A DNA stretch of 13,900 nt from Pseudomonadota bacterium (GTDB lineage: Bacteria > Pseudomonadota > Gammaproteobacteria > Halothiobacillales > Halothiobacillaceae): NCBI GenBank assembly GCA_021795795.1, contig JAJYPA010000182.1, positions 1 through 13,900 on the forward strand. Reading direction: 5' to 3'. Below the pieces are notes generated by a model. It did no database searches, was not told the origin of the DNA, and saw nothing but the letters and a program-made list of their open reading frames with translations. Positions 1 through 5,491 of the stretch are shown one piece after another (the stretch's first letter is position 1; each line of letters starts with the position of its first letter). The translations under genes were made by a program, and so were the position numbers.

Positions 1-140
1 TGCAGCAATTCCTGCGCCTTTTTGCGCCCATCCTCCCCGCCTACGCGCATCAGCCGGGCGATTTCCATCGATAATTTGCTGGTTTTCTCAGGGAACGCGG
101 AAAATGCGGCGCTGCACAATAATTCGCTGGATTCGCTCAC
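1..140 (-). CDS. Partial hypothetical protein, 5' end only
   Basis: This is the first 46 codons of a gene that leaves the window at its left edge. The proposed GTG start at 140 overlaps the TGA stop of the upstream NrdD-like gene (GTGA), as most junctions in this arm do. An in-frame ATG lies about 24 codons further in. The visible peptide begins VSESSELLCSAAF and contains MEIARLMRVGGEDGRKKAQ, which looks soluble and helical with no signal peptide. I do not recognise the family. The SD for the GTG is weak, so translational coupling is the main argument for this start. Confidence 0.5.
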   Translation of the reverse strand, partial: MSESSELLCSAAFSAFPEKTSKLSMEIARLMRVGGEDGRKKAQELL

Positions 141-343
141 GGTTTTTTCTCGTCAAGCGTGGATGCGGCGCAAGCCATTTCGCGGAAATACTTCCGCTCG
201 GCAAACTCGGACTGTTTGCCTTTGTTGAATGACGTGGTCGGGCGGTGGTAGCCCATCACGCGGGTCCAAACCTCGCAGGGTTGGCGTTCCGCATCGGTGA
301 GCGTGATTTCCGGTTCGTTTGTTGATACATCTGTCGTGTTCAC
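137..343 (-). CDS. Small NrdD-like (glycyl-radical C-terminal domain) protein
   Basis: This 68-aa protein resembles the extreme C-terminus of class III anaerobic ribonucleotide reductase NrdD. Residues 21-50 carry CEVWTRVMGY followed by SFNKGKQSEFAER; the Gly of RVMGY (residue 31) sits where NrdD holds its glycyl radical. The catalytic barrel, ATP-cone and zinc-binding four-Cys site are absent; only one Cys lies near the motif. The GTG start follows AAAGGAG at good spacing and the stop overlaps the next gene (GTGA). The frame is open upstream as far as 574, so a longer fused product is possible. By analogy with GrcA/YfiD, which replaces a damaged pyruvate formate-lyase C-terminus, it could be a spare radical domain; that is inference. 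Confidence 0.72.
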   Translation of the reverse strand: MNTTDVSTNEPEITLTDAERQPCEVWTRVMGYHRPTTSFNKGKQSEFAERKYFREMACAASTLDEKKP

Positions 344-357
344 GAAACATCTCCTTT
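337..357 (-). repeat. 21-nt start-cassette repeat, copy 1 (SD plus GTG)
   Basis: The minus strand here reads AAAGGAGATGTTTC and then GTGAACA. The same 21 bases occur at 1597-1617, again as the ribosome binding site and GTG start of a gene, exactly 1260 bp away. Similarity does not extend into the coding sequences on either side. Confidence 0.85.
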
Positions 358-574
358 GTTTTGATGGGTTGCCGGTCGTTTCCGGCATTAATCTTCCGCG
401 TAAAACGTAACCGCCCAAGTGGAATGCGGATGGCGTTTCGATGGCCAGACTGTTGATGATCCACCAGGCGAGGATGGACTGTTCTTGCCTGAGCCCCGCC
501 AGCACGAATGCGGCCACCCAAAACAGGACGCCCGCCTCCGCGTTGATGGTGCCTTTGTGGTAGAGGCGCGTCAT
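344..574 (-). pseudogene. Hydrophobic ORF stretch running in frame into the NrdD-like gene
   Basis: From an ATG at 574, which overlaps the TGA of the PP-loop fragment (ATGA), a frame stays open without a stop into the NrdD-like gene at 343. It starts MTRLYHKGTINAEAG and has two hydrophobic segments, AGVLFWVAAFVLAGL and SILAWWIINSLAI, separated by a polar turn, so it looks like a small two-helix membrane protein. Codon third positions are GC-rich, as in real genes here. It has no stop of its own, and the downstream GTG has a strong SD. Either it is the 5' part of a fused 145-aa protein, or a membrane-protein gene that lost its end. I do not recognise the family. Confidence 0.35.
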
Positions 575-642
575 GCGACCATCAGTAGTGTCATCGTTGA
601 ATCCTTGCCTCCGGACAGCCCGACGATGTGATGGGTGTCCAT
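571..642 (-). pseudogene. PP-loop ATPase / PAPS reductase-family N-terminal fragment
   Basis: This 23-codon ORF encodes MDTHHIVGLSGGKDSTMTLL and then ends after three more residues. SGGKDS is the PP-loop (ATP pyrophosphatase) signature of the PAPS reductase/CysH-like and DndC-like superfamily, preceded by the usual first beta strand (HHIVGLSGG). Intact proteins of this family exceed 200 aa, so only the nucleotide-binding loop is left. The ATG overlaps the upstream barrel stop (TAATG) and the TGA overlaps the next ATG (ATGA). The fragment cannot be an enzyme alone. It is too short for normal gene callers but the motif is unmistakable. Confidence 0.65.
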
Positions 643-1181
643 TACCAGCGGAACTGAACGCCGGCTCCCGCGGACCGGCTCGTGAGCGCGTTGCCGGTGC
701 CGATGTACCGTTGCTGCTCGATGAACAGAAAGGGTGAATAGCCACTCTGCAGACGGTAGCCAAACTTTCCCGAAAAAATATAATCGTTGCCGGGGGTGAG
801 TAGGTGAAACCCAACGTCGCCAGACAGTCCGTATAGCGCGGCGACTGTGCCAGAGACAAACACGTGATGATATGCCAGCGTGATGGACGTGCCGCCACCT
901 ATCCCGTCGTTGTACAGTCCGCCATAAGACAAATGTTGGTACTCAGCGAATACGGACGCTCTTGCATAGCGGTTGACAGTAAAAGATCGCCCCGCACGCA
1001 GCGATAGGACGACGGCAGATCCACCATTTGGATCGGCATTCGCTAACATCATGTCTGCTTTGGTTTTTACAAAATAGCTGGCACTCTTGATTTTTAGTGA
1101 TGCCCCAAAAGCCGGACGGACCATCTGGGTAAAGGCGTATGTGTTTGCTGCCCCATAAACATTCAGATCGTAGTGTAACAC
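642..1181 (-). CDS. Outer-membrane beta-barrel protein lacking a signal peptide (probably 5'-truncated)
   Basis: The 179-aa product shows repeated amphipathic strands rich in aromatic and glycine residues (YARASVFAEYQHLSYGG, YSPFLFIEQQRYIGTG) and ends in VQFRW. A terminal aromatic residue is typical of barrels recognised by the BAM complex. No signal peptide is present. The GTG start directly follows the TGA of the methyltransferase fragment, and no frame upstream offers a leader. The N-terminus therefore seems lost at a rearrangement that also truncated the methyltransferase gene. Resemblance to the two full-length barrels in this window is only general. Without a leader it should not reach the outer membrane, so it is likely a pseudogene remnant. 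Confidence 0.6.
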   Translation of the reverse strand: MLHYDLNVYGAANTYAFTQMVRPAFGASLKIKSASYFVKTKADMMLANADPNGGSAVVLSLRAGRSFTVNRYARASVFAEYQHLSYGGLYNDGIGGGTSITLAYHHVFVSGTVAALYGLSGDVGFHLLTPGNDYIFSGKFGYRLQSGYSPFLFIEQQRYIGTGNALTSRSAGAGVQFRW

Positions 1182-1352
1182 TCACCATCCCCCTGACTTG
1201 ATTGACTGTGGGGGTATAGCAAGCGCGTACTGATGTGCGATGCCGGTTTTAGCAAATGCCTCAATTCCAGTGATGCCGACGCACTGCCAGCCGAGCGGCT
1301 TCCAGGCGACGGAGGCCGCTTCGATGCCGGAAAAGAGGCTCAGATAGCGCAT
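1182..1352 (-). pseudogene. DNA (cytosine-5) methyltransferase, N-terminal fragment
   Basis: This 56-aa ORF begins MRYLSLFSGIEAASVAWKPL, which is motif I (the SAM-binding FSGIEAAS segment) of phage/plasmid C5-cytosine methyltransferases of the Dcm type. After about residue 26 the family pattern stops and an unrelated tail (FAKTGIAHQYALAIPPQ) follows to a TGA at 1182. Full proteins exceed 300 aa and need the catalytic PCQ loop and later motifs, all missing here. The ATG overlaps the preceding stop (TGATG). The tail may be the edge of an inserted element; I saw no clear terminal repeats to prove it. The product cannot methylate DNA. Confidence 0.7.
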
Positions 1353-1358
1353 CAGGGT
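1347..1358 (-). repeat. 12-nt TGATG junction repeat, copy 1
   Basis: The minus strand reads ACCCTGATGCGC, containing the TGA of the membrane-protein gene and the ATG of the methyltransferase fragment. The identical 12 bases form the stop/start junction at 1729-1740. Confidence 0.7.
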
Positions 1359-1603
1359 CGCGTCTCCATCATTGCCGTCACCATCGCTGCCGTACGGCCG
1401 TGAGCATCACTGCCGTGATGCTCACGGCCGTTCAGCAGATCATGCAGCGGTTTTGCGACCGTGAACTTCACGGTGCGCTTTTCTGGGATGCTCAATACGC
1501 TTCCATAGGCATTACTCAGTGCCCGCACTACGAAATAACCGTAAATACCAATGCCAACACCAACGACCAAAGATAGGCCTGCACCTATTGCAATGATGTT
1601 CAC
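1352..1603 (-). CDS. Small single-pass membrane protein
   Basis: This 83-aa protein has one hydrophobic N-terminal segment (residues about 4-27, glycine-rich, ending IYGYFVVRAL), a short soluble part (SIPEKRTVKFTVAKPLHDLL), and a His/Gly-rich tail. The GTG start has AAAGGAG upstream and overlaps the stop of the 44-aa gene (GTGA); its own TGA overlaps the methyltransferase ATG (TGATG). The tail is encoded by a perfect 17-bp inverted repeat (1394-1431), so its GREHHGSDAHGR sequence may come from an inserted palindrome and not from selection on the protein. Small size and context suggest a phage- or plasmid-type gene, but I recognise no family. Confidence 0.6.
   Translation of the reverse strand: MNIIAIGAGLSLVVGVGIGIYGYFVVRALSNAYGSVLSIPEKRTVKFTVAKPLHDLLNGREHHGSDAHGRTAAMVTAMMETRP
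1394..1431. repeat. Perfect 17-bp inverted repeat with 4-nt loop inside a gene
   Basis: The arms 1394-1410 (ACGGCCGTGAGCATCAC) and 1415-1431 are exact reverse complements around the loop TGCC. No T-run follows on either strand, so it is not a standard intrinsic terminator. It lies within the 3' third of the small membrane-protein gene. Confidence 0.9.
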
Positions 1604-1617
1604 GAAACATCTCCTTT
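1597..1617 (-). repeat. 21-nt start-cassette repeat, copy 2 (SD plus GTG)
   Basis: Identical to 337-357. Here it is the ribosome binding site and GTG start of the 83-aa membrane protein, and it also encodes the last residues (KGDVS) of the overlapping 44-aa protein. Confidence 0.85.
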
Positions 1618-1734
1618 AACTTGCGCTGTCGCCGCCGGCAGGGCCGAAGCGGATAGCAGGGTTCCGCGTTCTTCGAGTGCCTGCTGAAGCGGTTCCTGCA
1701 CTTTTTTGTGGCTTTCCGTTGTGCCTTCGCGCAT
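1600..1734 (-). CDS. Hypothetical 44-aa protein
   Basis: The ATG at 1734 overlaps the TGA of the preceding secreted-protein gene (TGATG) and its TGA overlaps the next GTG (GTGA), so both ends fit tightly into the operon. The product is MREGTTESHKKVQEPLQQAL followed by EERGTLLSASALPAATAQVKGDVS. It has an amphipathic helical first half and an Ala-rich second half, with no signal peptide. The family is unknown. Support comes from context only; codon use resembles its neighbours. Confidence 0.45.
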   Translation of the reverse strand: MREGTTESHKKVQEPLQQALEERGTLLSASALPAATAQVKGDVS

Positions 1735-1740
1735 CAGGGT
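1729..1740 (-). repeat. 12-nt TGATG junction repeat, copy 2
   Basis: ACCCTGATGCGC on the minus strand, identical to 1347-1358; it joins the stop of the secreted Met/Gln-rich protein to the start of the 44-aa protein. Confidence 0.7.
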
Positions 1741-2093
1741 TGGGTAATTGACCGAATACCTCCCTGCGGACCCATGCTGTGTTGCAACCCCTGCGCCCGG
1801 TGTGATTGATGGCGCCGCTCAAGCGCATTCTGTTGCCGCATCATTTTTTCGTAACCGGCCCTGAACTGTGGTGGCATTTGTTGTTCCATACGTCTCTGAA
1901 CATTCTGTTGCTCCCGTATGCGTTGTTGCGGTGTCAGGCGGTAACGTTGCATGTGAACGCGATGCATTGGGATCATTCCAGGAGGTGGACTGGCGGCAAG
2001 CGCTACTGCCGGGATCATCCCCAACAGTAACGCCAATACCAGCCGTCCATTTGTTTTTACGAACGATGAACGGGTGACGGCCACGGCCATCAT
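1734..2093 (-). CDS. Secreted Met/Gln/Arg-rich periplasmic protein
   Basis: The 119-aa product starts at tandem ATGs (2093/2090), overlapping the TGA of the OMP1 gene. A basic n-region and hydrophobic core (RLVLALLLGMIPAVALA) form a Sec signal peptide with likely cleavage at the ALA site. The mature part (SPPPGMIPMHRVHMQRYRLTPQQ onward) is rich in Met, Gln, Arg and His and mostly helical, with an LTPQQ motif faintly like Spy/CpxP periplasmic chaperones. That resemblance is too weak for a family call. Being coupled to the outer-membrane gene suggests a shared envelope role. A metal- or stress-related function suggested by Met/His content is speculation. Confidence 0.65.
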   Translation of the reverse strand: MMAVAVTRSSFVKTNGRLVLALLLGMIPAVALAASPPPGMIPMHRVHMQRYRLTPQQRIREQQNVQRRMEQQMPPQFRAGYEKMMRQQNALERRHQSHRAQGLQHSMGPQGGIRSITQP

Positions 2094-3061
2094 TCCCACG
2101 AATACGCCATCGCCAAACCAACAGACAGGTTGCTGGTCTGGCTGGAAGGCTCGCGGAACCCTATGACATAGCCGTGTGTAACCGGCTGGCTTCCCTGGTA
2201 GTATTTCCAATTGCTCCCGCCATACATGAAATCGGTGTACTGGGCGGTGGCAAGCATGTGAAGGCGCTTGGTAACACGATAATCAGCACCAACGCCCAAG
2301 GTGTAATACGGTCGGGACGCCAAAGAGAAATTAACCGTCGAAGGCATGTTGAAGAAGTGGGTAAAGACGGGCGGCATAGTTCCCGACATGCCAGCACCAA
2401 TCACTTCACCTACACCGCTGTTGGCAGACAGCACCAGATGCCGGGTGACCGCCATCTGATATTTCGCACCCAGACCGATATACCCGTTGTGATAGTTTTC
2501 CGGACTGGAGACGCCGCCGGGTACCACACGATGCCAACTCCGGTATCCACCGAAGAGATAGGGGGTGATAGCGTTATTGGCGTTACCCAAAAAGAAGGTC
2601 TTCCCGAATTTCGCCTGCAGATTATTGGTGGTGTGCTGGGCGGACTCACTGAACTGTCCATTACTTGCTGACCCAAAGCTGTATGTGGTCTGCCCGCTGG
2701 TACGGGTGTAGCTGAATGACTCGTACCAGTGCTTCATTCCGAAGGCGTTGAACGTGTCTTTTCCGAACAGTGTGAAACCAGGCATCATGCCATTTTCCAC
2801 GTCGCTCCCGCTGTACGGGGAAACGATATTTTCCGAGTAGTTGCTCTGCGTATCGACCAGCCCTATCCCGAGTTCAGAATTTGCGGCCAAAATAGGATTG
2901 GTTGTTGCTGTGCCCGCAACAGGAATGGTCACCTGGTTTGCGTCAGACCCAGGGCTGATGGACCCGTTTGGATAGTGCCAGCCAGTACCGGCCGCCAATG
3001 CCATACCTGATATTCCGATGGTCGCCAGAATTGCGGTTGCTACTGCGGTTTTTTTTAGCAT
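2090..3061 (-). CDS. Outer-membrane beta-barrel protein (OMP1)
   Basis: This 323-aa protein has a classic signal peptide (MLKKTAVATAILATIGISGM then ALA, cleavage near residue 23) and a mature region of alternating beta strands. It is clearly homologous to the barrel at 9598: both have ILAANSELGIG / IVAANNEVGIA near the mature N-terminus, NYxE, ITPYxFGGYRSWxR / ITPYVAGGYQAWNR, YTLGVGADYRVT / MTLGVDYRIT, and REPSSQTSN / REPLSSTNQ. OMP1 has an extra N-terminal segment and a Ser/Gly-rich loop near residues 140-160. It ends YSWE where a terminal aromatic residue is usual. The ATG at 3061 was chosen for AGAGGAG at 7-nt spacing and the signal peptide; in-frame codons upstream look non-coding. Ligand and role are unknown. 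Confidence 0.85.
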   Translation of the reverse strand: MLKKTAVATAILATIGISGMALAAGTGWHYPNGSISPGSDANQVTIPVAGTATTNPILAANSELGIGLVDTQSNYSENIVSPYSGSDVENGMMPGFTLFGKDTFNAFGMKHWYESFSYTRTSGQTTYSFGSASNGQFSESAQHTTNNLQAKFGKTFFLGNANNAITPYLFGGYRSWHRVVPGGVSSPENYHNGYIGLGAKYQMAVTRHLVLSANSGVGEVIGAGMSGTMPPVFTHFFNMPSTVNFSLASRPYYTLGVGADYRVTKRLHMLATAQYTDFMYGGSNWKYYQGSQPVTHGYVIGFREPSSQTSNLSVGLAMAYSWE

Positions 3062-3083
3062 GGTGTTGCTCCTCTTTGTGTAA

Positions 3084-3101
3084 GAGGTCTTTGCAGACCT
3101 C
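3084..3101 (-). promoter_or_regulatory. Leader hairpin upstream of OMP1
   Basis: A 6-bp stem (GAGGTC / GACCTC) with a 6-nt loop ends 22 nt before the OMP1 ATG, just ahead of the SD. The second barrel gene has a comparable hairpin 21 nt before its ATG. It may stabilise or gate the mRNA; this is inference from position. Confidence 0.4.
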
Positions 3102-3111
3102 AGCATGAAAA

Positions 3112-3987
3112 TCAGTTAAAAAAGAAATCTTCGTTACAAACATCGCATTGCTCTAACCATGCCGAATCATCCATGAGATCCGTTGATGGTTTTTCTAACA
3201 CGATTCTTTTCTTGGCTATTTGTTCGTCCGCGCTGGCATGCTCCCAGGCATTGAAAACCGCATCACTAATGTGTTTTGCGAACAGACGTTCATCCTCGTT
3301 GTCCCATTCAGCGCAAATGTCCGTAACTACGGTGCGAATTTCAGGCAACGTTCGGTATATCTGACCCAGCACATCGAATACGCATTTTGCGCAGGATATG
3401 GATAGGTCCAGATTAAAACCTTCGTCAGGCTTCCTGGCGTCAATAACGATCATATCCACGGAGCAGAGAACGTAGGTGGCGAGCGCTTGCGGCTGGTCGC
3501 GCATATGGATGTCGAGCGATGCAAAAGCGACGGGAATATTGTTATCGAACGCTACGAACTTTAAGGGCAAGTGGCATTCCTCTTCGTCAGCCCTGTTTTG
3601 TTGCCATACCTGAATCGTCATCAGGCTTTCGATAAGATCAACGTCGTAGGTATTAGGCGATTGATGGCCTATTTCGATGATTTTTCTCAGCTCTGATTTA
3701 TTACATGGTTTGTTCATGGTGATGTGAGTAATTCTTTCCATGGCCCGGCGACGCACTGCTGTTTTTTGGCCGTCTTCGGAATTCCAGAACCCTTCTGATA
3801 TCTCCGCCTTTCGGGTTTCCGGCTTGACCTGAAAGGTTCCCTGGAGTCCGAATTTGGTGACGCTGTACTGCATGAAGTCGGCGTCTTTCTTGGAGGACGC
3901 AATGTCCAGGAATTGGTCTGAGAATCCGCCCGCGCTTTTTACCGCAGACGTAGGGAGTCTCGGCACTGTTTGTGTTTTCCAGATCAT
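3112..3987 (-). CDS. Hypothetical soluble protein with CxxC pairs
   Basis: The 291-aa product starts at the ATG at 3987, which overlaps the upstream TGA (ATGA); a longer start at 4041 exists but lies inside the upstream gene. No signal peptide or membrane segment is seen. The first about 100 residues are polar (FGLQGTFQVKPETRKAE). The middle (LPLKFVAFDNNIPVAFASLD, then a strand YVLCSVDMIVIDAR and a helix beginning FNLDLSISCAKC) has a strand-turn-strand-helix layout reminiscent of GNAT acetyltransferases, but no clear acetyl-CoA loop (Q/RxxGxG/A) is present. The C-terminus carries CDVC and ends in EDFFFN. Function is unknown; the GNAT idea is weak. Confidence 0.6.
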   Translation of the reverse strand: MIWKTQTVPRLPTSAVKSAGGFSDQFLDIASSKKDADFMQYSVTKFGLQGTFQVKPETRKAEISEGFWNSEDGQKTAVRRRAMERITHITMNKPCNKSELRKIIEIGHQSPNTYDVDLIESLMTIQVWQQNRADEEECHLPLKFVAFDNNIPVAFASLDIHMRDQPQALATYVLCSVDMIVIDARKPDEGFNLDLSISCAKCVFDVLGQIYRTLPEIRTVVTDICAEWDNEDERLFAKHISDAVFNAWEHASADEQIAKKRIVLEKPSTDLMDDSAWLEQCDVCNEDFFFN

Positions 3988-4289
3988 CCTGCGCAAGCCC
4001 CTGTTGCGGTTCGCAATGGGTCGCGGCTTTCCGTGTGGCATGAGTCCACTTTCCGAGTCTGCCTATAGTAGGATGCCGCCAGTACAGCAGCGCGCACATC
4101 GACCCAAGCTTTTGGCTCGTTCGGGTATGGTGCAAGCCGCTGACGCCCGTAATAAATCGCTATGCCGGTAAGCGCCTTCTCCATCTTGGTAAACAAATCA
4201 GGCATTTGCGCAAGCAGAGCAGGAGGGCAGGGGAGAGTGAAAGGACCGGCGCATCCAGCATGTGCGCTGTACTCCGCATTCTGATCCAT
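3984..4289 (-). CDS. Hypothetical 101-aa protein, first gene of the leftward operon
   Basis: The ATG at 4289 follows a GGGGG Shine-Dalgarno-like run at 5 nt, and the TGA overlaps the next gene's ATG (ATGA), marking this as the leading gene of the minus-strand operon. It contains a short proline/cysteine-rich segment (CAGPFTLPCPP) and a central helical part (MPDLFTKMEKALTGIAIYYG), followed by a basic, polar tail. There is no signal peptide, no transmembrane helix and no recognised domain. Divergent transcription from the J-domain operon across the 270-bp gap suggests shared control. Confidence 0.55.
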   Translation of the reverse strand: MDQNAEYSAHAGCAGPFTLPCPPALLAQMPDLFTKMEKALTGIAIYYGRQRLAPYPNEPKAWVDVRAAVLAASYYRQTRKVDSCHTESRDPLRTATGACAG

Positions 4290-4559
4290 GGAACCCCCCG
4301 TTCTAGCCCTGTGTTTCGCCCAGTATCCCGTAGCGATGGAACCGTGTGCGCCGCAAGAAACGGAGTAAATCTCCCTTTTTGAAATCTTGATTGTTTGTAA
4401 GCACCTGAAGATCTGCCCGGGATCAAATTGATCCCGGCGGTTTGTCTGGCTGAAACCATCGAATTTATCTGCTTTTTGCTGCCCTGCTGCGTTTCCGAAA
4501 ATGGCACCCTGTGCGATCGGCCCTGTTATTGTTAGCTATCGCTAAAACCGGAGAGAACC
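4290..4559. promoter_or_regulatory. Divergent intergenic region
   Basis: These 270 bases separate the leftward operon from the rightward J-domain operon and should hold both promoters. I could not settle on convincing -35/-10 pairs; TTGTCT near 4445 with an AT-rich stretch about 17 nt later is the best, weak, rightward candidate. The rightward SD is GGAGAG just before 4560. The main visible structure is the dyad at 4417-4437. Confidence 0.5.
4417..4437. promoter_or_regulatory. Candidate operator: perfect 10+1+10 dyad
   Basis: CCGGGATCAA, one central A, then TTGATCCCGG, an exact inverted repeat in the middle of the divergent region. The 10-bp half-sites and odd centre suit a dimeric DNA-binding protein. 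No T-run follows on either strand, so it is not a good terminator. The regulator is unknown; the winged-helix-like protein at 9176 is only a distant possibility. Confidence 0.55.
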
Positions 4560-5174
4560 ATGTCCTTGGAAGCCGCCGTAAATACATCTGAGATTTTTCG
4601 TCACGCGTTGTCTCTGTTTGCCGCTTATGCCGCTGAAATCGAGGATATCGGTTCCGATTGCGCCGGACGGTTCTCGGATGAGCTATTCGCCGCCCGCATC
4701 GATGACAGTCGCTATGCCAGTCAGATGTACCTGGATATGTACGACACCGACCCAACTTCTTTCTTGGTGCTGTTCCACGGTGCCTGCGATCCCTTGAACA
4801 AAGCGGCCCTCGCCGTGTTGGCCCAGAATTTGGACATGCATAGCGAAGACAAAAACGATCTGCATGCAGGTTGCCGCCCAGTTTTCTGGGATGGTGCCGC
4901 ACCTATGTTGCGGTGCCTGGAAGCATCAGGTCGTGCCGATATTTTAGAGGTTCAATTGCTGGCGGTGATGCTTTCCGGGATGTATCTCGTATCCCGTGCG
5001 CAGGACGCCGATTCCGCGAGCGTCGCGTCCTGCTTTGATGGCGGGGATGACACGCTTTCCATGGCCAGCCTGGAATCCATGGAGCGTCGCACGTCCCGCG
5101 CGGAGGACGATGACGACGAGGACAACCTTGATGATGGTGAACTGGACGATTTTGAAGAGCTTCGTTTCGATTGA
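4560..5174 (+). CDS. Hypothetical protein with acidic C-terminal tail (J-domain operon gene 1)
   Basis: The ATG at 4560 follows GGAGAG at good spacing. The 204-aa product has a helical body of about 150 residues (LFAAYAAEIEDIGSDCAGRF, FLVLFHGACDPLNKAALAVL, LEVQLLAVMLSGMYLVSRA) and an extremely acidic tail from about residue 180 (AEDDDDEDNLDDGELDDFEE). There is no signal peptide. I recognise no family. It is the first of four genes spaced by a few bases or overlapping, the second encoding a J-domain protein, so it may be a client, adaptor or partner in the same complex. Acidic tails often mediate protein binding or mimic nucleic acid; here that is speculation. Confidence 0.7.
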   Translation: MSLEAAVNTSEIFRHALSLFAAYAAEIEDIGSDCAGRFSDELFAARIDDSRYASQMYLDMYDTDPTSFLVLFHGACDPLNKAALAVLAQNLDMHSEDKNDLHAGCRPVFWDGAAPMLRCLEASGRADILEVQLLAVMLSGMYLVSRAQDADSASVASCFDGGDDTLSMASLESMERRTSRAEDDDDEDNLDDGELDDFEELRFD

Positions 5175-5188
5175 AGGAGACACCGTTG

Positions 5189-5491
5189 GTGAACGATCAC
5201 TATCAAACGCTTGGGCTCGATTATTCCGCGGGGACCGATGATATCCGCATCGCTTTTCGGACGCTGGCGGCAACCTGCCACCCGGATCGGAATCCCGGAG
5301 CGAAAGCGCAAGAAAAATTCATATTGATCCGTGATGCCTACGACGTGCTGATAGATCCGGAAACTCGCGCGGCTTATCTGGACGGTTTGCGACACGCTGT
5401 GCAGGAAGGCCGTCCGGATGAACTGGCGGCGTCCGTCTGGGGCGCCTATCTGGATCGGATTATCGAAGGAGATCTGCAACATGCCCATTGA
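5189..5491 (+). CDS. Orphan J-domain co-chaperone (DnaJ-like, J-domain only)
   Basis: The 100-aa protein is almost entirely a J domain: DHYQTLGLDYSAGTDDIRIA opens helices I-II, HPD (residues 31-33) is the invariant tripeptide that stimulates DnaK/Hsp70 ATPase, and KFILIRDAYDVLIDPETRAA forms helix III and the family-typical end. The Gly/Phe region, zinc-finger domain and C-terminal substrate-binding domains of true DnaJ are absent; only about 30 residues follow. It thus probably recruits host DnaK to a special client encoded nearby. AAGGAG (5174-5179) serves the GTG at 5189; a TTG at 5186 is an alternative. Its end overlaps gene 3 by 11 nt. Confidence 0.88.
   Translation: MNDHYQTLGLDYSAGTDDIRIAFRTLAATCHPDRNPGAKAQEKFILIRDAYDVLIDPETRAAYLDGLRHAVQEGRPDELAASVWGAYLDRIIEGDLQHAH

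Noticed and set aside
419..631. Plus-strand 70-aa frame opposite the hydrophobic and PP-loop stretch
   Set aside because: No SD or family pattern; the minus strand carries recognisable motifs and linked start/stop codons.
943..1188. Minus-strand frame beginning MVSVTLRSECLWGSK
   Set aside because: Overlaps the barrel frame, which has the strand pattern and terminal FRW; this frame is Cys/Arg-rich shadow sequence.
1201..1275. Insertion-sequence terminal repeat at the methyltransferase tail
   Set aside because: The tail looks foreign, but no matching inverted repeat, target duplication or transposase was found in the window.
2174..2671. 165-aa plus-strand open frame
   Set aside because: Antisense to OMP1, which has a signal peptide, an SD and a paralogue; no coding signal on this strand.
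4417..4437. The dyad as an intrinsic terminator
   Set aside because: No T-run on either side and it lies between divergent gene starts, not after a gene.
4160..4507. 115-aa minus-strand frame across the divergent region
   Set aside because: Low-complexity Arg-rich product, no SD, and it overlaps the 101-aa gene and the palindrome.
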